Assembly: GCF_030864355.1 (NCBI RefSeq)
Contig: NC_083393.1
Location: forward strand, 682,001 to 746,000
DNA from: Cutaneotrichosporon cavernicola
Lineage: Eukaryota > Basidiomycota > Tremellomycetes > Trichosporonales > Trichosporonaceae
Length of the DNA: 64,000 bases
Direction: 5' to 3'
Positions 9,576 through 20,454 of this stretch are shown one piece after another; position 1 is the first letter of the stretch; each line of letters begins with the position of its first letter. Made by a program: the position numbers and the translations under genes. Under the pieces are notes generated by a model. It saw nothing but the letters and a program-made list of their open reading frames with translations. It was not told where the DNA came from and ran no database searches.

Positions 9576-10540
9576 TCACGGGTCTAGTTCCAGAACTTCA
9601 GTACCGGTCTTGGCCGTACATTCTTGGACGACCATCCGGAGCTGGTGTCAGCTGACTGTCAGACATTCAATCTCACATCGATGACTCCAGTCTCGACCGC
9701 GCGAACGCTGAGCAACGGCTCGTGATGACCGTTGATGGCTGACGAGGTGTTGAGCGTATCTCCCGCGAGGGCAGGCACCCATGGCGCGGTAGACTGCTGT
9801 CAGCTCACCAGTGAACCATGCAACTCACCCCACCATTCGGCGTCTCAGGCTCGATGTCATCCTTGGTCTCGAGGATGATGGCGAAGGAGGTGTCGCCTGC
9901 CGTTAGCTGATCTTCAGGCTGATTAGCTCACCGGGATTGTCCAGCAGCTGTCCATCGAGCGCTGCAAGACGTATCAAAAACCCACGCAGCATGAGCGAAA
10001 GACCTTTCTCGTCCGGTGCGCCTTGGATCCTGGCATCAGCTGCCATAAAATGACCCCAGGCGACTAACTTGGCATCCCGCTGTGGGCCATCTAGTCCCTC
10101 GAGGCCCATATACCCAAAGTCAATGATAAAGCGCTCCATCGGCGCCCGGCTCTCCACATCGTGTATGAGCACCGTAACTCGTCGCAGCGTCCCACGCTCC
10201 ATCTCCTGCCGGAGGGCATTGACGACTCGCCCAATGTACGACCTCACCTCAGGATGCCGTGACTGGTAAACGGCCACGCCGTGCGCTCGTCGCCGCGTGA
10301 ACGTGTTAGGGGGATAGACTTGGCGGATACATATGATGGTGTGGATCACGACCTCGACTGCTGTCAGCTGAAAGACTGCATGGTTAGCTCACGGAAGGAA
10401 GTGAGGAGCTGGACCGTGTCTGAGGTCAGCTTCCATTTGACCCTAGAAGCTGAGCAAGGTAGCCTACTTTTGAAACTCAGGCCAAGAGGAGAGTCGCGTG
10501 CTTGCATTTCTATACGAGATGGCCCGGATTTGGCGTTCAT
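9576..10540 (-). CDS. REV7: REV7 / MAD2B HORMA-domain protein
   Basis: Seven exons on the minus strand: 10468-10540, 10393-10419, 10069-10357, 9932-10029, 9829-9896, 9677-9793, 9576-9641 (245 aa). The HORMA fold is recognisable throughout: NTVQLLTSFLEVVIHTI, then CIRQVYPPNTF (compare REVYP in human MAD2B), RHPEVRSYI, and VTVLIHDVESRAPMERFI. The C-terminal safety-belt part ends SVRAVETGVIDLRMVVQE. Rev7 is the adaptor subunit of translesion polymerase zeta, binding Rev3 and Rev1; it acts in the nucleus. Exon 2 is only 27 nt. Introns 3 (39 nt) and 6 can be misread: one stays open in frame, the other creates an early stop if retained. Convergent with the CUE gene, divergent from the Src1/Heh gene. 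Confidence 0.92.
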
Positions 10541-10926
10541 GCTGACGTGTTGACGGTGAGAGGAAGGTTGAGATGCAGACAAGGCGGATGACTGTTGGTG
10601 TGGTTGAGTGGACCTCTCCGGTGGAGGTGAGGTCCCCTACATATGTGGGAGGAAGATATAGTAAACTATCAGCGGGATCAAATTGACCGTCTCTCGTGGT
10701 GCGTCATGCGGGCAATGCTGATGCGTGGGGGACGGAGAACGATCCAAACAACAGAACAAGCACGGTTCGCCTTCCTCGTCCGCCACATCAACCAACATCA
10801 GCCAACTCTGCCATCCTTTCCCAATTGAGTGGGGCATTTTCATTTGGCATCAACAACAACAACAACAATAATCAACAACATACTTCAAGTCCACAATACC
10901 CATCACTCCGTTCATCGCCATCAAAC
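10541..10926. promoter_or_regulatory. Divergent promoter, REV7 / Src1-Heh gene
   Basis: These 386 bases separate two ATGs on opposite strands. A CAA-rich run (CAACAACAACAACAATAAT type, about 10850-10880) lies in the leader of the plus-strand gene. No clear TATA element was identified. Confidence 0.45.
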
Positions 10927-13448
10927 ATGTCGGTGCCAAGTCGAGACGTCTATCTTGCGCAGGGTTTCGACCCAGCGTCATTGCGGGTGAGTTGTAGATC
11001 CCACTTCTCGCACCACTAACGCGCCAGGTCCCCCAGCTCCGGTTAGTCCTTCCTTCTCGCATCCAGAGCCCATGCCCTCTTGGTGGTACACATCTTTGTT
11101 CTAACTCTCCAGCTCCATCCTCCACGAATACAACGTTCGTCACCCATCTACCGCGAAGAAGGCCGATCTCATCGCCCTCTTCGTTTCCGAAATTCAGCCC
11201 CGTTCCGCTGCCATCCTCGCCCAGCAAGCTCGTGTGCGGCCTTCCTCGACGGGCATTGTAGCCGTCTCGTCAACCGGCGAGGAGGCGCCTGCGGCGCCCA
11301 TCATTGGCAAGCGTCCCCGCGCCCGATCGAGGAAGGCAGCCTCGTCAGCTGCTGAGGACCCCAAGTCCGAGGACGACGTCGTCGCTGTGCCCGCCAAGCG
11401 GACACGGTCGCGCCGCTCGACCGTCGACGTAGCGGACGAGGAGGCTGCGCCGACCCCGGCACCAAAGAAGAGAGGCCGCCCGTCGAAGAAATCAAAGGAA
11501 GTTGCCGAGGTTGACGAGGACGGTGACGTGAAGATGGAGGATATCCCGGAGGCATCTTCCCCGCTCCCGCCACCTCCTCTCAAGCAACGCCGCAAATCTG
11601 CGAAGGCGGAAGCACTGGTCCACAGCAACCAGGAGCCTGTCGAGGCGCCGCGGACGGTTCCTGCTACCGCGCCCGCCGCTGTGCGCAAGCCGCGCAAGTC
11701 CTTTGTGCCGGCTCCCAAGCCTGAGGAACACATGACGCCTCAGCGTCCGCGTCGGTCATCAAATGTTGCCGACGGCAGCTCGCCGTTTTCGGATTACAAC
11801 CCTTTCCAGGCTGGTAGTGCCGAGGCTGCCGAGGTTGCCCATCGACGTCGCAAGGTGAGCTGTGCTGTTTGACTCATGCTGACGTCAGTCTTCCCTTGGT
11901 CTCGGTGAGGGCAAGCGCAGAGCCCCGCGTCCGAGCGAGTGGACAGCCACCTCGCAACCATCTGCCTCCATTCTCCGCAAGGTCGGGCCCTCGAATGAGA
12001 ATCTCCGTTCTCCAGCACCGCCCACCAAGGTTGCATATGCGGATGAGGTCGCAGAGGCGGACGCATACAACGCCGTTGTCGAGCGCAAGTTCGGCGAGGT
12101 CACCAGCGCCCACACTGATGAGCCGGAGATCACTGTAACAACCACTACCCAGGTGGTGGAGAGGCCAGTGCAGAGGTCTAAGGGCAAGGCGATCATGCGC
12201 CGCAAGCCACGGCCAAACAGCAAGGTACTTCCGTTGTCGCTCTTCGGCATCCTGCTCTTCCTTTTGACTGCCCATTACAAGTCGATGTCGGCGAGCAATG
12301 GCTTCTGTGACGACAACAGCCGTACCAACAGTGTCATTCTCAGCCGCGAACTCCCTATCAAGGCTGCACAAGACTGCATCTCCCAGCGCTCGCAGGACTC
12401 GTCTGAGTTTGCAACAACGGATTGTAACCTGCAGGCATTACCGCTGGTCCCGTTCTTCCCACGTCCACAGGAGTGTACACCGTGCCCCGTCAACGCACAA
12501 TGCAACAGGGGCGAGGTCATCTCATGCGACCCAGAATACATCCTCAGACCTAGCCTTTTGGCACCTCTCTCGCCTCTTTTTGATGGATGGCCAATGTTGC
12601 CTTCGCGCGTTTTCCCTCCCAAGTGCAAGCCGGACACTGCGCGCATGCGCCAGATCGGCCAACTCGCAACGCAGGTTGAGCGCTTCCTCGCGCAGCGCCG
12701 GGGCACGTTCGAGTGCACCAACACGGCTGTTGATCTTACGGTCGGCCCGGGCGTACGTTACGGCGTTTCGGAGAAGGAGTTGCTCAACATGTTCGCGGAG
12801 CGCCGAGTTGTGAGTGCTCGAGTTGGATGGAAAGCTGACATTCAGGACTCGATCGACCGCGACGACTTCAACGAGATGTTCCAGCGCGCTGTCACGGACC
12901 TCGTCAGCCACAAGGAGCTCGTCGAGTCCATCGACGAATACGGCACGTCTTACTACACATCCGCGCGTTCTGAGATGTCGATACCATGCCGCGTCAAGCT
13001 CCACTTACTGGGACTCCTTGACGAATGGAAGTCGGAGGTGGGCGGCACTGTTGCCGTGATCGCCGTCATATTTGCCCTGCGCAACCGCGTCCAGGCATCG
13101 CGCACCGAAAGCAAGCAGGTGCGTGAGTACACGGAGATGGCGGTGCGGCGGCTGCAAGACCAAGAATATCGTCACTATACCGATCCCGTGCTGAGCCCCA
13201 CGTCGTACATGCCGCCCGCGCAACTGCGCGATGTTATCCTCCCCGCGTCGCTCGGCCAGGGCGCTAAGCAGCGAGTCTGGTCCAAGGTCGAGGCCAAGGT
13301 GGAGGAGAACGCCAACGTCCTCGTGCGCGAGCGCGAGGTCAAGGGCGACGTGTGGAAGACGTGGGAGTGGAACGCCATCGGTGGTGGCCGCGCAGTCCAA
13401 GTCCCGAGCAGCCCACCAGCGATCGAGCCTCGGCCACCGGCCTTTTAG
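10927..13448 (+). CDS. SRC1: Inner nuclear membrane protein, Src1/Heh (LEM-like) family
   Basis: Five exons: 10927-10986, 11028-11041 (14 nt), 11113-11854, 11889-12809, 12846-13448 (779 aa). Residues about 8-50 form the helix-extension-helix (HeH) motif: FDPASLRVPQLRSILHEY and YPS-like HPSTAKKADL. A basic, Ser/Pro-rich region follows with bipartite NLS-like runs (KKRGRPSKK, KKSK). A membrane segment is at about residues 382-402 (VLPLSLFGILLFLLTAHY). The lumenal part has the Cys pattern typical of the Man1/Src1 family (CTPCPVNAQC). The C-terminus carries the MSC domain, with a second possible membrane segment and ending VKGDVWKTWEWNAIG. Such proteins tether chromatin to the nuclear envelope and help ESCRT-III seal it. 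The last intron (36 nt) is in frame and stop-free. Confidence 0.92.
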
Positions 13449-13547
13449 ACATGCAGCCAGAGATGTACCGTAGCCTACAATAATATACGATATGCGACAA
13501 TGTGACAATGTACATCATGCCTGTCTGTCTAAGCGTCTAAATGGTAC

Positions 13548-15047
13548 TCAAGTGCTCTTGGCTGCGCTCTCTGTCGAGCTGGATGTCTCTGCAAACTTGA
13601 CCTTTGTGTCGCGCTTCGGCGGCGCCTCAGCAGCCTTCTTTGCAGCCTCCTCGAATGCTCGCACGCCCGCCTCAACCTCGGCCTCGATACGGTCATACGT
13701 CCCGCGCGCAATCTCCTTATTGTGGAGCACAGGTGGGAGGCTTGTGTCAGCTGGTCAAGGCTGGAATCTTACTCAATGACAGCGCAGTCGCGCACGACGT
13801 CGCCCTGTCGCACGCCAGCACGGGAAGCGTCGGTTTCGGAGTTCTTGCCCTTGTTTTCCGCTTGCTTCACCTCCTTCGTCTCCTCCTTGGCCAGCGCCTT
13901 TTGCTTCCCGTCATACAGAACCGGCGCGCTAAGCGCATAAAGCACACTCTGGACAGCCATCCCCGGCCCCGGCGTGAACAGGAGCACGAGGGGATAGATT
14001 AGCATCCAAAGCCACCCCCAGCCCCAAACACCCAGGATTGGGCGCACCACCTCATCCCTCGCCCAGGGCATGACTACCGACAGCGCCTTGATGTTGCTCG
14101 TGACCTCGACCTTCTTCATCTCCTGCGGCACTGGGGCGGAGGGATCCGGGGCGGCATTCTTGGCATACGAGGCGCTAGCAAGAGCATCGAGGATAAGCCG
14201 GAAGTGTGCGTTCATGAAGAACGTGGTCAGGCCATCGGAGCCGGCTCGCTCGAGCGGGCCAGGTTCCTTCCCTCCAGAAGAGGAGTCGGCGAGCTGCTTC
14301 TCAAGTCGGGGGATGGCGGCGGGATACGCTGGCGAGACGAGGGAGATGATCCTGATATCCCTCTCTGCTGGAGCCTTGAGGAGCGAGGGCAGCAGTGAGG
14401 TGATGAGGTGCAAGTGGTGCTGGTGCGCCGTCCATTTCTTCCCCTCAACTCCATCTCCCTTCTCCTCTCCCTCATTCAGGAGTAACTCGCGATCGCTGTC
14501 TGTGTAGGGTGTACTCGAACACTCCCAAGATCCACCAAGCACAATCGCGTCCACCCGACGCCCCTCCTCCCCAGTCGTACCCTTGTGCGGGCTCGACCAC
14601 TTGCGCACAAAGTCCCTCACACCTACCACCGTGGGCGGGAGGGGCTCGCAATGTAGTTGAGCAGCCGGGTTCGTTACCCCGATCTTAAGGGTGTGGAGAA
14701 CTGTCAGGAGGGTTGACGGGAGTGGGCTTGGAAGAGGAGGGAGATACAAGATCTGTGGCGGGGAGGGGAGGTGGAGGAGAGCGTGGAGGAGGGCAAAGGT
14801 TGTTGGTTCTGGTGGCGCCTGAGGTCAGCTCGAACGCTCTTTTGAGTGGGGAATGGGGAAGGGAAGAGAGAAGGATAGGACGCACCACAACCATAATTAG
14901 CTTGCCGGCCCACTCGCGCTCCCAGATTGACTTGCGGCCGGCTGTCGCGACTTTGAGGCCGTAGGCTGTAATGCCCGCCAGAGCGCCGAAGACCAGCTTG
15001 GAGTTTGAGATACTGCCGAGCGACTCGGAGACGATGTTGACTGGCAT
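13548..15047 (-). CDS. DUF1776/YNL181W-like fungal protein, probable SDR fold, membrane associated
   Basis: Three exons on the minus strand: 14886-15047, 13773-14818, 13548-13740 (466 aa). The middle reads like a divergent short-chain dehydrogenase: alternating hydrophobic strands, VDAIVLGGSWECS near residue 140, RIISLVSPAYPAAI near 200, then a long helical part. A hydrophobic segment LGVWGWGWLWMLIYPLVLLF (about residue 325) suggests membrane attachment. The C-terminus is a charged coiled coil with Lys/Ala repeats. The overall layout resembles the fungal DUF1776 family (yeast YNL181W). That is a family of unknown biochemical role, so the assignment is moderate only. Intron 2 ends in AAG rather than CAG. 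Its stop lies 100 bases from that of the convergent Src1/Heh gene. Confidence 0.6.
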
Positions 15048-15257
15048 GGTGAAAGAGTGGGGAATCGGATTGAGGCAGGATGAGTCTCGAGGCCTGCTCG
15101 ACTGATAGAAGATTGGAGACTGGTGATATGGACTTGGCTGTACGACGCGTCAACGCTGAAATCTCATCTCCGTCACGTCACCACTGAATGCCTCCACTCT
15201 GTCAACATCCCCTTCCCTATTCTCTTCTTCCTTCTCTTCTCCCAATCTACGAGCAGA
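15048..15257. promoter_or_regulatory. Divergent promoter, DUF1776-like gene / VPS71
   Basis: Only 210 bases separate the ATGs of two divergent genes, so both core promoters must be compact or shared. The VPS71 side is a T/C-rich leader (CTATTCTCTTCTTCCTTCTC region, about 15205-15245). Confidence 0.5.
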
Positions 15258-15707
15258 ATGGTCAAAGAACCGACCGAGTTCCAGCAGCGCCGTCTTCAAC
15301 GGCGCCTCGAGGATCTGGAGGTTTGTTTTTCCTCTCCCTAGTGAAGCTGACCTCTGCGCACGAACCCGACCGACATCCCGCCCGCGTCCTTCCAACCTCC
15401 AGCACCTCCGGCCAACTCACCTGCGGCCTTAGCCCTAGCCGCCGCGAAGAAGAAGCAAACACCCAACGTCCGCCGCGCACTGTATGGCAAGAAGAGCCTG
15501 CGCGACTGGCTGGGCGAGCTGCCCTCCAACCCCACGCCGCCTTATGTCACTGCTACTGCGCCGGCGCCCGCCGCTCCGCCGAGACGGATCTGCGCGTCGT
15601 GTGGATATGTTGGGGCTTATGCTTGTCGGCGGTGCGGGGAGTGGAGCTGCAGCATTGAGTGTGTGGGCGTGCATGAGCGGGATGGGGGGTGTGGCGTGGC
15701 CGCCTAG
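15258..15707 (+). CDS. VPS71: SWR1-complex subunit Vps71 / ZNHIT1, HIT zinc finger
   Basis: Exon 1 is 15258-15320 (MVKEPTEFQQRRLQRRLEDLE); the second exon begins at about 15352-15357 and ends at TAG 15705-15707. After an Ala/Pro linker comes VRRALYGKKSLRDWLGEL and then a zf-HIT domain: CASCGYVGAYACRRCGEWSCSI, with the final Cys and His ligands in ECVGVHE. This order matches Vps71/ZNHIT1, a subunit of the SWR1 complex that deposits histone H2A.Z in nucleosomes. Oddity: the intron has a GTTTGT donor and a good GCTGAC branch, but the following bases are CTCTGCGCACG, with no AG before the expected coding frame resumes (RTNPTDIPPASF). The exact acceptor is therefore unresolved. Confidence 0.86.
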
Positions 15708-16465
15708 TGCGTAAGCTGCCTCTAGATGTGGAACTCGACGCACAGCTGGAGGAGGAGGGCAAGTGCATGTACTGCGACGCAGGTCGAGACGTCGACCGTG
15801 TTCGATCCCTCTGAGTGAGTACTTCCAGTGTCCGCCTTCCTCCGCCCGGAGCCATGAGCTGCGGTGACTTCGGCAGCTTACACTAGTCGGGCCGGACATC
15901 TGTGCCAGCATTTTGGCATATGCGCAACCTGCTCATCTTCGTCTACATTGGCAATCCATTTACGACTATCGCCCGCTCCAAGATGTCGGGGTGTTGCAGA
16001 TTCTGGAGAGCTCTACGACGAGACGTCTTATCGACTCGGGGCTGCCGAGGGAGTGGCCATGGCGCTCTCAATATCACCACGTTTCGTGTGCCGCGAGGAG
16101 GAGCGCTATATCAACAGCACCTCACGTACGTCGGCGCTTTCGGCGACAGGCAGGCTGTACAGAATCAGCATGTACATGCTGGCCGCTGAGAGCGCTCCAG
16201 AGCTGGCAGGAAGTGCATGTACTGGGCTCGATGTAAACAATCGAGAGTTGATGTACACGGATATAGCCCCACCTCGGCGTTCAATAGCCTGCCACATGCG
16301 GCGTTTGCGGCGTATAGGCCTGCTAGGATTGAATGTTTCAGCGTCATCAGTATTGTTCTGCACGCCTTCTTCACGCTCAATATCACCAACCAAAGAGTCA
16401 CTTTCCGCCCCACCCCTCCACTCTGAACGTCCACCCTCTGGTCAGGCGTCCGCATCTCCGAGGTC
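15708..16465. other. Intergenic with a coding-like plus-strand stretch
   Basis: Most of this looks non-coding. One plus-strand frame (15913-16236) contains fairly protein-like text (HLRLHWQSIYDYRPLQDVG and LQILESSTTRRLIDSG). It has no clear start, no neighbouring exon in phase and no recognisable family, so I do not call a gene. The 14-mer AAGTGCATGTACTG occurs twice (near 15760 and 16212). Confidence 0.35.
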
Positions 16466-18676
16466 ATGTCTGGCCAACCATCCACCCCAGCACCAACAAG
16501 TACATCACAGCCACCGGTGGACTCCTCGTCCTTCTTGCCACTAGGAACCCCCGACGATGTCACCTTTGCACTCGTAGACGACGCGCATACGCATACAGAC
16601 CAGCACGACGAGGAAGCTGCCCTCGAGGCTCTCCGTGCGGCCATCAGCGGATCGGCGGACAATGAGGCCGTTGTCGAGGCCTCCCCATCGACCCACGCCG
16701 CCGAGTCCGCTGCAGCAGTGGAGGCGGCGGCTGCAGCCCTTGCTGGTCCCACACTCGTGTCCGCTGGCCAGGTCCAGTCACAGTCGCTCGAGAAGGCCGT
16801 CGCGCAGATGCAGCAGCTGTCGGCGGCCAACCTCCAGTTGATCGACAGCATGAATGCGCCTGCCATGCTGCAGGGACTGTTAGGATCGTTCAAGCTCCTC
16901 GCAGACAGTAACCGGCGGCAGGCGGAGCTCGTCAAGAATGTGATTGACAGCATCCAGGGACGAGGGCCGCCGACGATAGATCCGCAGCTCGCGATCTCAT
17001 ACGTCCCTCGGAGCGAGTACGACTCTCTCAAGGCGCGTTATGACGCACTATTCACCACAAATAGCATCGCCACCGCTGTCGGCGGACCTGGCACAGCGCG
17101 GCGCGCACGCATGACGCCCAAGAACCCACCTACATTGGGACACCCGGATGGCGATGAGGACCGTACACGCGACACGAGCGGGACGCCGTTTGGCGATGAT
17201 GAGAAGCGTGCCCGCAAACGGCGCTCGATGAAACTTGAGCACCTCGTTCACAAAATGGCGAACCGCCGTCTCGGCGTCGAGTACACCGTCTCCAGCTTCG
17301 AGGTCAAGGGATCCAAGGAGCTGCCTATGCCGGGCACGATCGCACCAGAGGCAGACACGAGCCTGAACGGCGTCGACGAGTTCCGGCCCGACTTCCGCGC
17401 CGACGTCGGTGGTGCTGCAGTGAGGCCTTTCCTGGACGCCGTCACTGCAGACGTCAAGGACGCCTGGGGAGAGGGGTATGCGGTGGACGAGCCCGAGGTC
17501 GACAATGACCAGATCGTCAAGGCCGTCACAACCTACTGGACGCGACTTAGCAAGCGCTACGACGAGCAGCTCAGCCGCGAACGCGGGGAGGTGCACAAGG
17601 ACGAGCTCACACGCCGGAAGCAGAACCAGTACCGACGCCAGCAGAGCCTTGTCGCGCGCCGGGCGGCTGCTTTCGACACGTCGCCACTCAACCTGTGCAA
17701 ATTCCGTGCGCTTTATCGTACGCTGTTGACGATCGACTTTGCAGCCATGACCAACGAGCGACCGGACCCGAAGCGCGAGTACACGACCGACGAATGGTAT
17801 GCGTACCGCAAGAAGAGCGGACCGAGAGGGACGGACGCGCACGAGGTCGTCGACCAATTTTGGCTCAGTGCACAGGTGCGCGCGCTGCTGGTTGCCCTCG
17901 ACGCATATGCGTACGACCAGAACTCAAAAGTGAGGCGCAAGGGGCGGCCGAAGCAGCCGGCGCCGACGTTCCACCTCCCGCCAGAGCTGTGGGACCGCTC
18001 TCTATTGCCAGTGCTCCGGAAGAAGCAGGCGGACGGGATGCCACAGCCCACTGGCAACGGCATCGTGCTGTTCAAGTTCCACGTCGACGAGAAGGTGCTA
18101 GAGCAGTATCCCGACTGGGCAGCTGGCCTGTACGACACGCCGCCCGTGCCGGACGAGGACCGGCTCCTTCCATCCCTCTCCGACGTCATGAACGCGAACG
18201 CATTCTACCACCTCAAGCCGCGGATCAAGCAGCTGCGGTCGGAGTCTGTTGTGCTTCACATGACGCCTGAGGAGGTGCAAGCGACGCTGGCCGACCCGAG
18301 CCTAGAGGAGACTCAGGCCGCAGTGGCGGCCGCGACGCTCGAGGACGACTTCACCGCCCTCGCGCCGGGCTACGACTGGAGCACTGGTCGCGGGTTGGAG
18401 AGTGTCATCGCCATGGCGGCAGGCTTCCAACCAATCCAGCAGCCCATCCTCCCTCTCAATCTGGATTTACCTGGCACGCAGCATGGGCCCTCGCCAGGTA
18501 GCTCGGTTAGAGCGCGCAAGCAGGCTAAACGTATGATGTCCGAGGTGCCCGGGGGTGCGGCCACGCCTGTGCCCAAACGTCAGAAGACCGAAGGTGTGGG
18601 CGAGGTCGAGGGCGAGGCCGAGGTTGAGGTCGATATTGAGCTCAACGGCGACACGAGCTTCCTCGATGCGTTGTAG
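16466..18676 (+). CDS. Large hypothetical nuclear protein, 736 aa, single exon
   Basis: This uninterrupted frame has strong GC3 bias. Residues 1-110 are low complexity and Ala-rich. Residues about 105-175 form a coiled coil (LEKAVAQMQQLSAANLQL and KLLADSNRRQAELVKNVI). A very basic patch lies near residue 245 (KRARKRRSMK) and a second near 395 (RRKQNQYRRQQ). A folded-looking central part follows (residues about 270-600), with PTFHLPPELWDRSLL and FKFHVDEKVLEQYPDW. The tail holds an SV40-type NLS-like PVPKRQK and an acidic end. Two NLS-like patches suggest nuclear location. I know no named family. A fungal DNA- or chromatin-associated role is possible but unproven. Confidence 0.75.
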   Translation: MSGQPSTPAPTSTSQPPVDSSSFLPLGTPDDVTFALVDDAHTHTDQHDEEAALEALRAAISGSADNEAVVEASPSTHAAESAAAVEAAAAALAGPTLVSAGQVQSQSLEKAVAQMQQLSAANLQLIDSMNAPAMLQGLLGSFKLLADSNRRQAELVKNVIDSIQGRGPPTIDPQLAISYVPRSEYDSLKARYDALFTTNSIATAVGGPGTARRARMTPKNPPTLGHPDGDEDRTRDTSGTPFGDDEKRARKRRSMKLEHLVHKMANRRLGVEYTVSSFEVKGSKELPMPGTIAPEADTSLNGVDEFRPDFRADVGGAAVRPFLDAVTADVKDAWGEGYAVDEPEVDNDQIVKAVTTYWTRLSKRYDEQLSRERGEVHKDELTRRKQNQYRRQQSLVARRAAAFDTSPLNLCKFRALYRTLLTIDFAAMTNERPDPKREYTTDEWYAYRKKSGPRGTDAHEVVDQFWLSAQVRALLVALDAYAYDQNSKVRRKGRPKQPAPTFHLPPELWDRSLLPVLRKKQADGMPQPTGNGIVLFKFHVDEKVLEQYPDWAAGLYDTPPVPDEDRLLPSLSDVMNANAFYHLKPRIKQLRSESVVLHMTPEEVQATLADPSLEETQAAVAAATLEDDFTALAPGYDWSTGRGLESVIAMAAGFQPIQQPILPLNLDLPGTQHGPSPGSSVRARKQAKRMMSEVPGGAATPVPKRQKTEGVGEVEGEAEVEVDIELNGDTSFLDAL

Positions 18677-19131
18677 TGTACAAGTAGTACAAGTAGTAAA
18701 AGTGTATAGTGATAGTATAGTCGTACACGTAGACAATGAACAGTCATATCGACATCATATTGGTGAGAGCGGATGGTATGGATGTTTGACTCCAGGGTTT
18801 GGGCGATACTGGCTGCTGACGCCATGTTCCTCCCCTCATCATTCCCATTTCTCTCGCTCTCAACTCGTGTCCTCGTCGCCGTCTTCGAGCCACAAGATCG
18901 CAGGCGCACCCACAACAGACGACGAAGCTGCTCTCTACATGACAGATTACCCTCTGCCCTTGGTCGCTCACCGCCCACAAGTCCATCTTCTGACCTTCTC
19001 CCACTCAACCACCCCAGCTGGTACACAAGATGCTCTTATGCTTTTGCATTTCTGCGGCGCGAACCGCTTCTACCACCGCAGCGCCCATCTAGCAAAACCG
19101 TCTGGCCGCCGCTGTCTCCTCAAGCCGTAGC
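18677..19131. other. Convergent 3' region, nothing recognised
   Basis: This lies between the 3' ends of the 736-aa gene and ATP4. It begins with A/T-rich GTACAAGTAGTA-type repeats (about 18675-18705) that probably belong to the 3' untranslated region. No RNA gene was seen. Confidence 0.45.
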
Positions 19132-20454
19132 TTAAGCGCGCTTGGCAATAGCCTCGACGTTGGCAATGGCCTCGTCGAGGAGCGCCTTCTTGAAGGCGGG
19201 CTTGGCGAGCTCAGCGTTGATGCTGTCCGAGACGGTCTTGACGAGCGCGGTCTGCTCGGCCTCACGCGCCTGCTGCTCGTAGCGGACCCACGAGTCGAGG
19301 ACAGCCTTGAGCTCGCCCTTGACGGCGGCCTCCTGCTCGAGGAGGAAGTTGGAGTGCTCGAGCTGGTTGGTCTCCTTGGCAACGGCGTAGAGCTGCTCAG
19401 TGAGGGGAACAACGTCCTTGAGGGACTCGAGGCCGTCGAGGCGCTGAGACACGGCGGCAGTGTGCTGCTCACGCGCGCCGTTCAGGATGCCGCGGATGCG
19501 GTCAATGTGGCCGTTGGCCCACGAGGTGTAGGGCGCGCCAATGTTCTTGGCGATCGCGTAGAAGATGATCAAGAACGCAGCGGCGAGAACGGTCTCCTCG
19601 TTGGCGACCTGGGATTAGCTCTGTAATTGGATTTGACCCGGGTGGGACGCATGATACGTCGGCGCGAGAAGCAAGACAACCGCAAGCGACAGAGCGAAGA
19701 GGCGATCGCGGAGACGGCGCGGAGCTAAGCCGAAGTGGGTTGACAGTGCTGGTGCCAGTGCGTCGGAGCAAGTACGAAATAGCAAGGGACTCGTTCACCA
19801 ATCCCCGCCCGCATCGCACCCAAGCTCCGACAACACATCCAACAACGTCTCACCGGCTCCCGCTGCACGCGCGTGCCATGCCGTGACGCCCAAACGTTCG
19901 CTGGGTTCGCCCGCGCAGTCATTCGCCATTCTCAAGAGCGTCGCGCCCAACCCCGGTCTTTTCCCCGACACCCACGTAGAGCTCATTCGAGATGGCAGCG
20001 GCCGAGAGACCGGTGATACCGAGAACACCAGCCGTCTTGGTGAACAGCGACGACGAGGGCACCTTGTTGATGATCTCGGCGGCCTTCTCGTCGGGGGTAG
20101 GCTCTGGTTGTCAGCACTGTTGGCAGTTATGGCAAGGCAAGTCGAGAGTAGAGAGTCGAGAGTCGAGACTCAAGACACTCCGGAGTCGAGTATCTCTCTC
20201 CTCTGCGCTCTCTTTTCTCTCTTCTCTCTTCCTCTCTCAGCCCTTCTCTACGCTGGGCATGCTTTTATTCCCCCCACCCCTTCGTTCCGAATGGATACTA
20301 ACGCGAAGCGTAACCGCGCGCGCTGCAGTCAGCAATCTGTGGGTTTGCCCAATTTTCTCCGTCCAGTGAGGCAGACGACGTACGCGACAAGGGCACGGGG
20401 CACGACGGCGGGGCGCGCCACCCGGAGCGAGCGGATAGCGAGACGGGAGGCCAT
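19132..20454 (-). CDS. ATP4: Mitochondrial ATP synthase subunit b (subunit 4)
   Basis: Four exons on the minus strand: 20384-20454, 20303-20322 (20 nt), 19976-20103, 19132-19608 (231 aa). The N-terminus is an Arg-rich mitochondrial targeting peptide (MASRLAIRSLRVARPAVV...RGYAS). PTPDEKAAEIINKVPSSS follows, then two hydrophobic segments (FTKTAGVLGITGLSAAAIS and ETVLAAAFLIIFYAIA). The rest is the long charged helix of the peripheral stalk (DRIRGILNGAREQHTAAV and on). Subunit b anchors the F1 head to the inner-membrane Fo sector as part of the stator. Length matches fungal Atp4. Intron 3 is unusually long here (367 nt, 19609-19975) and contains an open, ankyrin-like frame. Intron 2 (199 nt) has GAGTC-rich repeats. 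Divergent from LEO1. Confidence 0.95.

Noticed and set aside
9659..9661. Early TGA stop for REV7
   Set aside because: It lies inside a perfect intron (GTGAGA...GCTGACACCAG); splicing it out extends the HORMA C-terminus (IDLRMVVQE) as expected for the family.
15864..16544. 226-aa plus-strand frame between VPS71 and the next gene
   Set aside because: Overlaps the start of the 736-aa gene in another frame; no conserved text, no promoter.
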